Below are positions 26,072-33,730 of a DNA stretch of 64,000 nucleotides, one piece after another. The notes under the pieces were generated by a model, which was not told where the DNA came from, made no database searches, and worked only from the letters and a program-made list of their open reading frames with translations. The translations under genes were made by a program, and so were the position numbers. Origin of the DNA: Streptomyces roseolus (GTDB lineage Bacteria > Actinomycetota > Actinomycetes > Streptomycetales > Streptomycetaceae); assembly GCF_014649855.1 (NCBI RefSeq), contig NZ_BMTV01000005.1, forward strand, positions 141,248 to 205,247, given 5' to 3'. Position 1 is the first letter of the stretch; each line of letters opens with the position of its first letter.

Positions 26072-28137
26072 GCGGGGACCTCCGTACTTTCGTTTTCTTC
26101 CACGGGGCGGAGCTTGTTGGCTTTCCGGATCTCGTCGACGATACGGCCGATGATCTCCGTGATGCCGAAGTCCTTCGGCGTGAAGACCGCCGCGACGCCC
26201 GCGCGGCGCAGTTCCTCGCCGTCGGCGTTCGGGATGATGCCGCCGACCACGACCGGGATGTCGGTCGCGCCGGCCTGCTTCAGCCGGTCCAGGACGTCCG
26301 GGACGAGCTGGGCGTGCGAGCCGGAGAGGATCGACAGGCCGACGGCGTGCACGTCCTCCTCCAGGGCGGCGTCCACGATCTGCTCCGGGGTCAGCCGGAT
26401 GCCCTGGTAGACCACCTCGAAGCCGGCGTCGCGGGCCCGCACGGCGATCTGCTCGGCGCCGTTGGAGTGCCCGTCCAGGCCCGGCTTGCCGACCAGGAAG
26501 CGGAGCTTGCCGATGCCCAGGTCCTCGGCGGTCCGGTCGACCTTGCGGCGGACCTCGGCCAGCGGCGACCCGGACTCGGCCGGCACGGCGACCGGGGCGG
26601 AGGAGACGCCGGTGGGGGCGCGGTACTCGCCGAAGACCTCGCGCAGCGCCCCGGCCCACTCGCCGGTGGTGACACCGGCGCGGGCGCACTCCAGGGTGGC
26701 CTCCATGAGGTTCTCGGTGCCCCGCGCGGCCTCCTTGAGCTGCTCCAGGGCCTGCTGGGTGGTCGGGAAGACGAACGGGTCGCCGTTGCCCTGGCGGTCC
26801 GTGGACTCCTGCCGCTCGGCGCGCCAGCGGGTGACGGCCTCGACCACCCGGGCCTCGACGGCCGGGTCGACGGTCTGGATGGCGGTGTCGAGGTCGGCGG
26901 TGAGCGGGTTGGGCTCGGTCGTCTCGAAGACGTTGACGCCGACGATCTTGTCCTCGCCGGACTCGATCCGGGCGCGCCGCTCGGCGTGCGAGGAGACCAG
27001 CTGGGCCTTGAGGTAGCCGGACTCGACGGCGGCCATGGCGCCGCCCATCTCCTGGATCCGGTCGATCTCGGCGAGGCACTCGGTGACGAGGGCGTCGACC
27101 TTGGCCTCGACGACGTGGGAGCCGGCGAAGATGTCCTCGTACTCCAGGAGGTCGGACTCGTGGGCGAGGACCTGCTGGATGCGCAGGGACCACTGCTGGT
27201 CCCAGGGCCGGGGGAGGCCCAGGGCCTCGTTCCAGGCCGGGAGCTGGACGGCGCGGGCGCGGGCGTCCTTGGAGAGGGTGACGGCCAGCATCTCCAGGAC
27301 GATGCGCTGGACGTTGTTCTCCGGCTGGGCCTCGGTGAGGCCGAGCGAGTTGACCTGGACGCCGTAGCGGAAGCGCCGCTGCTTGGCGTCCTGGATGCCG
27401 TACCGCTCCAGCGTGATCTTGTCCCAGATGCGACCGAAGGCGCGCATCTTGCACATCTCCTCGATGAAGCGGACGCCCGCGTTCACGAAGAAGGAGATGC
27501 GGGCGACGACCTCGCCGAACCGCTCCTCGGGCACCTGGCCCGAGGCGCGGACGGAGTCGAGGACCGCGATGGCGGTGGACATCGCGTACGAGATCTCCTG
27601 GACCGGAGTGGCCCCCGCCTCCTGCAGGTGGTAGCTGCAGATGTTGATCGGGTTCCACTTCGGGATGTTGTTGACCGTGTACGCGATCATGTCCGTCGTG
27701 AGGCGGAGCGAGGGGCCGGGCGGGAAGACGTGCGTCCCGCGCGACAGGTACTCCTTCACGATGTCGTTCTGGGTGGTGCCCTGGAGCTTGGTGATGTCCG
27801 CACCCTGCTCCTCGGCGGCCACCTGGTAGAGCGCCAGGAGCCACATCGCCGTGGCGTTGATGGTCATCGAGGTGTTCATCTGCTCCAGGGGGATGTCCTG
27901 GAACAGCCGGCGCATGTCACCGAGGTGCGAGACCGGGACGCCGACCCGGCCGACCTCGCCGCGGGCGAGGACGTGGTCGGGGTCGTAGCCCGTCTGGGTC
28001 GGCAGGTCGAAGGCGACCGACAGGCCGGTCTGCCCCTTGGCGAGGTTGCGCCGGTACAGCTCGTTGGACGCCTCGGCGGTCGAGTGACCGGCGTAGGTCC
28101 GCATGAGCCACGGCCGGTCCTTCTGGCGCTCAGTCAT
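26068..28137 (-). CDS. ecm: Ethylmalonyl-CoA mutase (MeaA-type, coenzyme B12)
   Basis: A 689-residue adenosylcobalamin enzyme that rearranges (2R)-ethylmalonyl-CoA to methylsuccinyl-CoA. The N-terminal TIM barrel starts [40 protein letters not shown] and contains [17 protein letters not shown] and [24 protein letters not shown], which distinguish MeaA/Ecm from methylmalonyl-CoA mutase. The C-terminal B12 domain (about 550-680) has the cobalamin-His motif [10 protein letters not shown] (DxHxxG) and VVVGGIIP. It lies 14 bases after ccr, its partner enzyme, which is strong support for Ecm. Confidence 0.95.
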   Translation of the reverse strand: MTERQKDRPWLMRTYAGHSTAEASNELYRRNLAKGQTGLSVAFDLPTQTGYDPDHVLARGEVGRVGVPVSHLGDMRRLFQDIPLEQMNTSMTINATAMWLLALYQVAAEEQGADITKLQGTTQNDIVKEYLSRGTHVFPPGPSLRLTTDMIAYTVNNIPKWNPINICSYHLQEAGATPVQEISYAMSTAIAVLDSVRASGQVPEERFGEVVARISFFVNAGVRFIEEMCKMRAFGRIWDKITLERYGIQDAKQRRFRYGVQVNSLGLTEAQPENNVQRIVLEMLAVTLSKDARARAVQLPAWNEALGLPRPWDQQWSLRIQQVLAHESDLLEYEDIFAGSHVVEAKVDALVTECLAEIDRIQEMGGAMAAVESGYLKAQLVSSHAERRARIESGEDKIVGVNVFETTEPNPLTADLDTAIQTVDPAVEARVVEAVTRWRAERQESTDRQGNGDPFVFPTTQQALEQLKEAARGTENLMEATLECARAGVTTGEWAGALREVFGEYRAPTGVSSAPVAVPAESGSPLAEVRRKVDRTAEDLGIGKLRFLVGKPGLDGHSNGAEQIAVRARDAGFEVVYQGIRLTPEQIVDAALEEDVHAVGLSILSGSHAQLVPDVLDRLKQAGATDIPVVVGGIIPNADGEELRRAGVAAVFTPKDFGITEIIGRIVDEIRKANKLRPVEENESTEVPA

Positions 28138-28151
28138 GTGCGGTCCCCGGC

Positions 28152-29489
28152 TCAGATGTTGCGGAAGCGGTTGATGGCGTCGATGTGCTTGGCCCGCAGC
28201 TCCTCGTCGCGCACGCCGAGGCCCTCCTGGGGCGCGAGCGCGAGGACGCCGACCTTGCCCTGGTGCAGGTTGCGGTGGACGTCGTACGCCGCCTGGCCGG
28301 TCTCCTCCAGCGAGTACGTCTTCGAGAGCGTGGGGTGGATCTTGCCCTTGGCGATCAGGCGGTTGGCCTCCCACGCCTCGCGGTAGTTGGCGAAGTGCGA
28401 GCCGATGATCCGCTTCAGCGACATCCACAGGTAGCGGTTGTCGTACTCGTGCATGTAGCCCGAGGTCGAGGCGCAGGTGGTGATGGTGCCGCCCTTGCGG
28501 GTGACGTAGACGGAGGCGCCGAAGGTCTCGCGGCCGGGGTGCTCGAAGACGATGTCGATGTCCTCGCCGCCGGTGAACTCGCGGATCTTGGAGCCGAACC
28601 GCTTCCACTCGCGCGGGTCCTGGGTCCGCTCGTCCTTCCAGAACTTGTAGCCCTCGGCGTTGCGGTCGATGACCGCCTCGGCGCCCATGGCCCGGCAGAT
28701 GTCGGCCTTCTCGGGGGAGGAGACGACGCAGATCGGGTTGGCGCCGCCGGCCAGGGCGAACTGGGTGGCGTACGAGCCGAGGCCGCCGGAGGCGCCCCAG
28801 ATGAGGACGTTGTCGCCCTGCTTCATGCCGGCGCCGTTGCGGGAGACCAGCTGGCGGTAGGCGGTGGAGTTGACCAGGCCGGGGGCGGCGGCCTCCTCCC
28901 AGCTGAGGTGCTTCGGCTTCGGCATCAGCTGGTTGGACTTGACGAGCGCGATCTCGGCGAGGCCGCCGAAGTTGGTCTCGAAGCCCCAGATGCGCTGCTC
29001 GGGGTCGAGCATCGTGTCGTTGTGGCCGTCGGAGGACTCCAGCTCGACCGAGAGGCAGTGCGCGACGACCTCGTCGCCGGGGGTCCAGGCGTTGACGCCC
29101 GGGCCGGTGCGCAGGACGACGCCCGCGAGGTCGGAACCGATGACGTGGTACGGCAGGTCGTGGCGCTTGGTGAGCTCCGAGAGCCGCCCGTAGCGCTCCA
29201 GGAAGCCGAAGGTGGAGACGGGCTCGAAGATCGAGGTCCAGACCGAGTTGTAGTTCACGGAGCTGGCCATGACGGCGACGAGGGCCTCGCCCGGGCCGAG
29301 CTCGGGGAGCGGGACCTGGTCCAGGTGGAGCGACTTGCGGGGGTCCTTGTCGCGGCTGGCGACTCCGGCGAACATCTCGGCCTCGTCCTTGTGGACGGTG
29401 ACGGCCCGGTACGACTCGGGGAGCTTGATGTTCGCGAAGTCGGCGGACGTGGCGTCCTGCGACTGGATCGCGTCCAGGATTTCCTTCAC
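28152..29489 (-). CDS. ccr: Crotonyl-CoA carboxylase/reductase
   Basis: A 445-residue NADPH-dependent enzyme of the medium-chain dehydrogenase superfamily that reductively carboxylates crotonyl-CoA to ethylmalonyl-CoA. It is the defining enzyme of the ethylmalonyl-CoA pathway and a source of ethylmalonyl extender units. Visible parts include SSVNYNSVWTSIFEPVSTF, GSDLAGVVLRTGPGV, the cofactor-binding ILIWGASGGLGSYATQFA-like VLIWGASGGLGS (about 215-230) and FEHPGRETFGASVYV near 320. The GTG at 29489 follows a GGAGG site. It is the first gene of the operon, with a well-formed promoter about 230 bases upstream. Confidence 0.96.
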   Translation of the reverse strand: MKEILDAIQSQDATSADFANIKLPESYRAVTVHKDEAEMFAGVASRDKDPRKSLHLDQVPLPELGPGEALVAVMASSVNYNSVWTSIFEPVSTFGFLERYGRLSELTKRHDLPYHVIGSDLAGVVLRTGPGVNAWTPGDEVVAHCLSVELESSDGHNDTMLDPEQRIWGFETNFGGLAEIALVKSNQLMPKPKHLSWEEAAAPGLVNSTAYRQLVSRNGAGMKQGDNVLIWGASGGLGSYATQFALAGGANPICVVSSPEKADICRAMGAEAVIDRNAEGYKFWKDERTQDPREWKRFGSKIREFTGGEDIDIVFEHPGRETFGASVYVTRKGGTITTCASTSGYMHEYDNRYLWMSLKRIIGSHFANYREAWEANRLIAKGKIHPTLSKTYSLEETGQAAYDVHRNLHQGKVGVLALAPQEGLGVRDEELRAKHIDAINRFRNI

Positions 29490-29508
29490 GGTGTGCCTCC
29501 GGCGGAGA

Positions 29509-29528
29509 GCGTCCGGGGGACCGGACGC
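29509..29528 (-). promoter_or_regulatory. Hairpin next to the ccr ribosome-binding site
   Basis: GCGTCCGG (29509-29516) pairs perfectly with CCGGACGC (29521-29528) around the tetraloop GGGA. It sits only 8 bases upstream of the GGAGG site of ccr (29500-29496). It could influence translation or mRNA stability, or be a residual attenuator. Confidence 0.4.
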
Positions 29529-29717
29529 CTGAGGGTTACGTCGGGGAGTGCTGCTGCTGTGGAGGTGTGCCGTCGGTTCGGCTCGGGTGGTGCTGTGGCG
29601 GCGCCCGGTGGGGCGCGAGGGGTGCCTGTGACGCAGGCGTCCGGGCGCACGGCCGTGGGGCCGTGGGGACAGCCGGAGCGCGGGCTTTCCCGGTGCTCCG
29701 GCCACCCGGACGAGATC

Positions 29718-29760
29718 AACGTATGGCACGCCGTGTCACGTGACAAGGCACTGCGTGCCA
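29718..29760 (-). promoter_or_regulatory. ccr operon promoter with overlapping palindromic operator
   Basis: Reverse strand: TTGTCA (29746-29741), a 17-base spacer, then TACGTT (29723-29718), a good HrdB-type promoter. The 12-base perfect palindrome TGTCACGTGACA (29734-29745) covers the -35 box. An 8-bp inverted repeat, TGGCACGC (29724-29731) and GCGTGCCA (29753-29760), encloses it. This is a likely repressor site, and the neighbouring TetR protein is the natural candidate. Confidence 0.65.
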
Positions 29761-29841
29761 ACAATTTCTCTCAGATGCGAAAAGGTGCTCACGGATGAGC
29801 GATGATCGATCGAATGCCGCTCTGAGCTGCGGGAACGCGAA

Positions 29842-29875
29842 GAGGGCCGCCCCCGGGAAACCGGGGGCGGCCCTC
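29842..29875. terminator. Strong 15-bp hairpin with GAAA loop, end of the TetR gene
   Basis: GAGGGCCGCCCCCGG pairs perfectly with CCGGGGGCGGCCCTC around a GAAA tetraloop. It lies 36 bases downstream of the leftward TetR gene stop and insulates ccr transcription from it. Confidence 0.9.
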
Positions 29876-29910
29876 GTGCCAGACCTTCGAAGGTGCGGGA
29901 GAAGCGGGTC

Positions 29911-30762
29911 TCAGCCCTTCGTGAGTGCCTGCTGGATGGTCCGCATGACCTCGTCGAGCGGAGCGTCGGTACGTGCCACGGCGACCACCACGTCACCCGC
30001 CGCGGAGACCCGTGCCGCCGGCGCCTCCTGCGGGGGCCTGACGGCCTGCGGGGCGGCGGGGGAGGAGGGGTGGGAGGGGGCCGGACGGCCCGCGCCTATG
30101 CCCGAGCCGAAGGTCTCCCGGACGATCGCGAAGGCGTGGTCCAGCTGGGTCTCCACGTCCCCCTGGCCGCCGGCCCGCAGCCACCGCCGCAGCACGTGGT
30201 TGTGCGCGGTGACCACCGCCGAGGCCGCCACCTCGGCGAGCAGCGGGTCGTCGTTGCCGTCGTGGTGGTCCCGCTCGTCGAAGTGGCCGAGCAGATAGCG
30301 GGTGAAGAGCCGCTCGTAGCGGGCCACCGAGGCGATCTCGCGCTCCCGCAGCGTCGGCACCTCGCGGGTCAGCCGGTAGCGGGCCACGGAGATCGCGGGC
30401 GCGCCCGCGTACATCTTCATGACCTCCTTGATGCCCCGGCACACGGTGTCGAGCGGGTGCTCGTGCGGCGGCGCCGCGTTCAGCACCGCCTCCGCCCGCA
30501 CCAGCGTGTCGTCGTGGTCCGGGAAGATCGCCTCCTCCTTGGACCGGAAGTGGCGGAAGAAGGTCCGCCGGGCCACCCCGGCCGTCGCCGCGATCTCGTC
30601 GACGGTGGTGGCCTCGTACCCCTTCGTCGCGAAGAGCTCCATCGCGGCGGCCGCCAGCTCCCGCCGCATCTTCAGCCGCTGTGCGGCGGCACGGGTCCCC
30701 GCCGCGCTCTCCTGAGCGTCGGACGGAGAGGTGGCACGGGGTGTCTTCACGGCCTTGGGCAT
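29911..30762 (-). CDS. TetR-family transcriptional regulator adjacent to ccr
   Basis: A 283-residue regulator, longer than usual because of a Pro/Ala-rich C-terminal region. The helix-turn-helix is intact (ELFATKGYEATTVDEIAATAGVARRTFFRHFRSKEEA, about residues 40-76). The ligand domain has several His-rich helices (HFDERDHHDGNDD). It lies just upstream of ccr on the same strand, separated by a strong terminator. Position and a palindrome over the ccr -35 box make it the likely repressor of the ethylmalonyl-CoA operon, with an acyl-CoA as a plausible effector. The start at 30762 (MPKAVK) is preferred; 30780 is an alternative. Confidence 0.87.
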   Translation of the reverse strand: MPKAVKTPRATSPSDAQESAAGTRAAAQRLKMRRELAAAAMELFATKGYEATTVDEIAATAGVARRTFFRHFRSKEEAIFPDHDDTLVRAEAVLNAAPPHEHPLDTVCRGIKEVMKMYAGAPAISVARYRLTREVPTLREREIASVARYERLFTRYLLGHFDERDHHDGNDDPLLAEVAASAVVTAHNHVLRRWLRAGGQGDVETQLDHAFAIVRETFGSGIGAGRPAPSHPSSPAAPQAVRPPQEAPAARVSAAGDVVVAVARTDAPLDEVMRTIQQALTKG

Positions 30763-30862
30763 GACCCGAACGTACTGCATCCGTGCAGGAAGGCGCGCCC
30801 GCGGGGGCGGACCGCCGGAGGGCTCCAGGAGCCCTCCCCACCCCCGCGCGGGCTCCTCGGGC

Positions 30863-32644
30863 TCAGCGCCGGGCATATTCGCGGAAGCCGCGCCCCGTCT
30901 TGCGGCCCAGGCAGCCGGCCGCCACCAGGTGCTCCAGGAGCGGCGCCGGGGCCAGACCCGGGTCGCGGAACTCGCGGTGCAGCACCTTCTCGATCGCCAG
31001 CGAGACGTCCAGGCCGACCACGTCGAGCAGCTCGAACGGCCCCATCGGGTAGCCGCCGCCCAGCTTCATCGCGGTGTCGATGTCGTCCAGCGTCGCGTAG
31101 TGCTCCTGGACCATCTTGACCGCGTTGTTCAGGTACGGGAACAGCAGCGCGTTCACGATGAAGCCGGCCCGGTCGCCGCAGTCCACCCCGTGCTTGCGGA
31201 TCTTCGCGGTGACCTCGCGGACGGTGGCGTGCACGTCGTCGGCGGTCAGGACCGTCCGGACGATCTCGACCAGCTTCATCGCCGGCGCCGGGTTGAAGAA
31301 GTGCATGCCGATGACGTCCTGCGGACGGTCCGTCGCCTTCGCGCAGGCCACGACCGGCAGCGAGGAGGTCGTGGTGGCGAGCACCGCGCCCGGCTTGCAG
31401 ATCTTGTCGAGCCGGCCGAACAGCTCCTGCTTGACCGCCAGGTCCTCGGCGACCGCCTCGACCGCCAGGTCGACCTCGGCGAAGGCGTCCAGCGAACCGG
31501 CCGGGGCGATCCGGGCCAGCGTCTCCTCGCGGGCCTCCTCGGTCATCCGGCCCTTGGCCACCGAGCGGGCCAGCGACTTCGCGATGTACGCCTTGGCCGC
31601 GTCCGCCTTCTCCTGCGAGCGGGCGGCGAGGACGACGTCGTACCCGGCCTTGGCGAAGACCTCGGCGATGCCGGAGGCCATCGTGCCCGAGCCGGCCACG
31701 CCCACCGAGCGGACCTCGCGGCCCGTGCCGCCGGCGCCCGCGGCCGCCGGGGCCGGCGCGTCGGCGACCTTCTCGGCCGAACCCGGCGCCGCGTAGGTGT
31801 AGAAGCCGCGGCCCGCCTTGCGGCCGGTGAGACCGGCCTCCGAGAGCTGCTTCAGGATCGGCGCGGGGGCGTGCAGCCGGTCGTGGGAGGCCTGGTACAT
31901 CGCGTCCAGGACGGTGCGGGCGGTGTCGATGCCCACCAGGTCGAGCAGTTCGAGCGGGCCCATCGGCAGGCCGCAGCCCAGCTTCATGGCGGCGTCGATG
32001 TCCTCGCGGGAGGCGTAGCGGGCCTCGTACATGGCGGCGGCCTGGTTGAGGTAGCCGAAGAGCAGCCCGTCCGCGATGAAGCCCGCCCGGTCGCCGACCG
32101 CCACCGGCTCCTTGCCGAGGTCCTCGGCGAGCCGGGTGACCGCCTCCACGGCCCGCGGGTCGGTCAGCACCGAGGAGACGACCTCGACCAGCTTCATCGC
32201 CTGGACCGGCGCGAAGAAGTGCAGGCCGAGGACGCGCTCCGGGCGGGCGGAGTCGGCGGCGAGCCGGGTCACCGAGAGGGCGTTGGTGCCGGTCGCGAGG
32301 ATGGCGTCCGGCCGGACGATCCCGTCGAGCGCCCGGAAGACCTCCTGCTTGGTCTCGTACGTCTCCGGGACCACCTCGATGACGAGGTCGGCCGCGGCGG
32401 CGGCCTGGAGGTCCGAGTAGACCCGGAAGCGCGCCAGCGCGTCCTGCCGCTCGTCCTCGGTGATGCGCCCACGGGCCACGGCGCGGGCGGTGGACGCCTC
32501 CAGGGCGGCGACGGCACGGGCGGCCGCGGACTCGCTGACGTCGATGCCGACGACCTCACGGCCGGCCCGGACGAGGACGTCGGCGATACCGGTGCCCATG
32601 GTGCCGAGACCGACGACGGCGATGGTGGAGAGAGGGGTGTCCAT
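30863..32644 (-). CDS. 3-hydroxyacyl-CoA dehydrogenase with duplicated full-length domains
   Basis: A 593-residue fusion of two complete 3-hydroxybutyryl-CoA-dehydrogenase units. Unit 1 (about 5-285) has VVGLGTMGTGIADVL, LHFFAPVQAMKLVEVV, GDRAGFIADGLLFGYLNQA and GLPMGPLELLDLVGIDTA. Unit 2 (about 315-593) has VAGSGTMASGIAEVF, MHFFNPAPAMKLVEIV, GDRAGFIVNALLFPYLNNA and GGYPMGPFELLDVVGLDVS. The catalytic His and both NAD loops appear intact in each. An Ala/Pro linker joins them. It would interconvert acetoacetyl-CoA and 3-hydroxybutyryl-CoA, providing crotonyl-CoA precursor to Ccr. GGAG precedes the ATG at 32644. Confidence 0.93.
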   Translation of the reverse strand: MDTPLSTIAVVGLGTMGTGIADVLVRAGREVVGIDVSESAAARAVAALEASTARAVARGRITEDERQDALARFRVYSDLQAAAAADLVIEVVPETYETKQEVFRALDGIVRPDAILATGTNALSVTRLAADSARPERVLGLHFFAPVQAMKLVEVVSSVLTDPRAVEAVTRLAEDLGKEPVAVGDRAGFIADGLLFGYLNQAAAMYEARYASREDIDAAMKLGCGLPMGPLELLDLVGIDTARTVLDAMYQASHDRLHAPAPILKQLSEAGLTGRKAGRGFYTYAAPGSAEKVADAPAPAAAGAGGTGREVRSVGVAGSGTMASGIAEVFAKAGYDVVLAARSQEKADAAKAYIAKSLARSVAKGRMTEEAREETLARIAPAGSLDAFAEVDLAVEAVAEDLAVKQELFGRLDKICKPGAVLATTTSSLPVVACAKATDRPQDVIGMHFFNPAPAMKLVEIVRTVLTADDVHATVREVTAKIRKHGVDCGDRAGFIVNALLFPYLNNAVKMVQEHYATLDDIDTAMKLGGGYPMGPFELLDVVGLDVSLAIEKVLHREFRDPGLAPAPLLEHLVAAGCLGRKTGRGFREYARR

Positions 32645-33024
32645 CAGGGGACTCCTGGGAGGAAGAGTGACGACTGAAGGCGGTGCGCGCGCACGGGGAA
32701 AAGGGCGCGGGAAATGCCGGGGAACGCGGCCGGCCGCACGGAGGGCGGCGCCACGGAACGCGGAGACGGCTCCGCCGTGTACGGGGATGCGGCCCCGGTG
32801 CACACGGCGGTGAGGGCCTTGGGAAAAGAGGGAGGACGCGGGCTCTGTCCCTGAGCCACGTCGAGAACTGCCGAACCGACCAGCGCTCGCCACGGCTGCG
32901 TCACCAGGCCGCGGCGAGAAGTGCGGGGGTTCCCCGCTCACTTGAGATTAACCGGCCGGTAACGAGCGCGCCAGTCCTGGGAAGTCGAGAAAATGTGATG
33001 TGGATCGCGGATAGCCTCGGTTTC
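32645..33024. other. Intergenic region with a candidate operator (ACCGGCCGGT)
   Basis: No gene seen in this divergent region. TTAACCGGCCGGTAA at 32948-32962 contains a perfect 10-base palindrome (32951-32960) with near-symmetric TTAA/GTAA flanks, a pattern often bound by TetR-type regulators of fatty-acid metabolism. A TAGCCT box at 33012 precedes the HEAT-repeat gene. Confidence 0.45.
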
Positions 33025-33654
33025 ATGGAAATCGCCGAGGGCAACTCCGAGATCGACTCCGGAGATCCGGAATTCTGCTCGATGATCGATCGATTGAGGG
33101 ATCAGATCGAGAACGAAGAAGGAAAGCTCCCTCCCGCATTCGGAGAACTCGCCCGCACCGCGGACCCCGAGGAACTCCACCGGCTCCTCACCGCGCCGGG
33201 GCAGCCGCTCTGGGCCCGCGAGATCGCCGCCTACCGGCTCGGCACGGCCGGCGACCCGCGCGCCTTCGAGGCCCTCGTCCTCCTCCTCAACCACCGGGAC
33301 CCCGAGCGCTGCGTCACCGCCGCCCACGCCCTCGTCCGGCTCGGCGACCCGCGCACCGCACGCGCCGCCGCCGCCCTCGCCACCAACGAACTCCGGGCCG
33401 CCTACGCCCTCCTGCCGGTCCGGCTCCTCGCCGACCTGCGCGCGCCGGAGTCCGTCCCCGCCCTCGTCACCGTCCTGGAGCGCCGCCTCGTGGCCGGCGA
33501 CCCGCACTGGCGGGTCGGCCTCGCCTGCGTCGAGGGCCTCGGCGCCCTCGGCGACCCGGCCGCCCGGGACGTCCTCGAAGCCGCCCTCCCGCATCCCCGC
33601 CTCGGCCGGGCCGCCGAACGCTCCCTGACCCTCCTCGGCGGCCCGGGGGCCTGA
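33025..33654 (+). CDS. HEAT-repeat (PBS-lyase-like) protein
   Basis: A 209-residue soluble protein of helical repeats. Residues about 60-200 consist of HEAT/PBS-lyase units such as AAYRLGTAGDPRAFEALVLLLNHRDP, AAHALVRLGDPRTARAAAA and CVEGLGALGDPAARDVLEAAL. Such scaffolds mediate protein-protein contacts; no enzymatic residues are apparent. The ATG at 33025 is chosen because TAGCCT (33012-33017) lies 7 bases upstream, a leaderless layout. In-frame GTG/ATG codons at 32995-33000 are alternatives. The first 40 residues are acidic and of lower G+C than the rest. The partner is unknown. Confidence 0.8.
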   Translation: MEIAEGNSEIDSGDPEFCSMIDRLRDQIENEEGKLPPAFGELARTADPEELHRLLTAPGQPLWAREIAAYRLGTAGDPRAFEALVLLLNHRDPERCVTAAHALVRLGDPRTARAAAALATNELRAAYALLPVRLLADLRAPESVPALVTVLERRLVAGDPHWRVGLACVEGLGALGDPAARDVLEAALPHPRLGRAAERSLTLLGGPGA

Positions 33655-33680
33655 CCGCCCGCCGCCCGCGTCACCGACGA

Positions 33681-33707
33681 CGCCCGCGCCCTTCCGGGGC
33701 GCGGGCG
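33681..33707. terminator. Bidirectional 11-bp hairpin
   Basis: CGCCCGCGCCC pairs with GGGCGCGGGCG around a 5-base loop, between the convergent HEAT-repeat and S33 peptidase genes. Confidence 0.8.
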
Positions 33708-33730
33708 CCGGGAGCGACGGGGGCCACGGA

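Larger units (their letters stand above)
29490..29910. other. Long leader/intergenic region upstream of ccr
   Basis: No protein gene that I can support lies in these 421 bases. They contain the ccr promoter and palindromes near 29720-29760, an approximately 220-base untranslated leader, an 8-bp hairpin 8 bases before the ccr ribosome site, and the terminator of the TetR gene near 29842. Confidence 0.7.

Noticed and set aside
23360..29489. Part of a polyketide biosynthetic cluster because of ccr
   Set aside because: No ketosynthase, acyltransferase, carrier protein or tailoring genes occur in the window; the neighbours complete the ethylmalonyl-CoA pathway instead.
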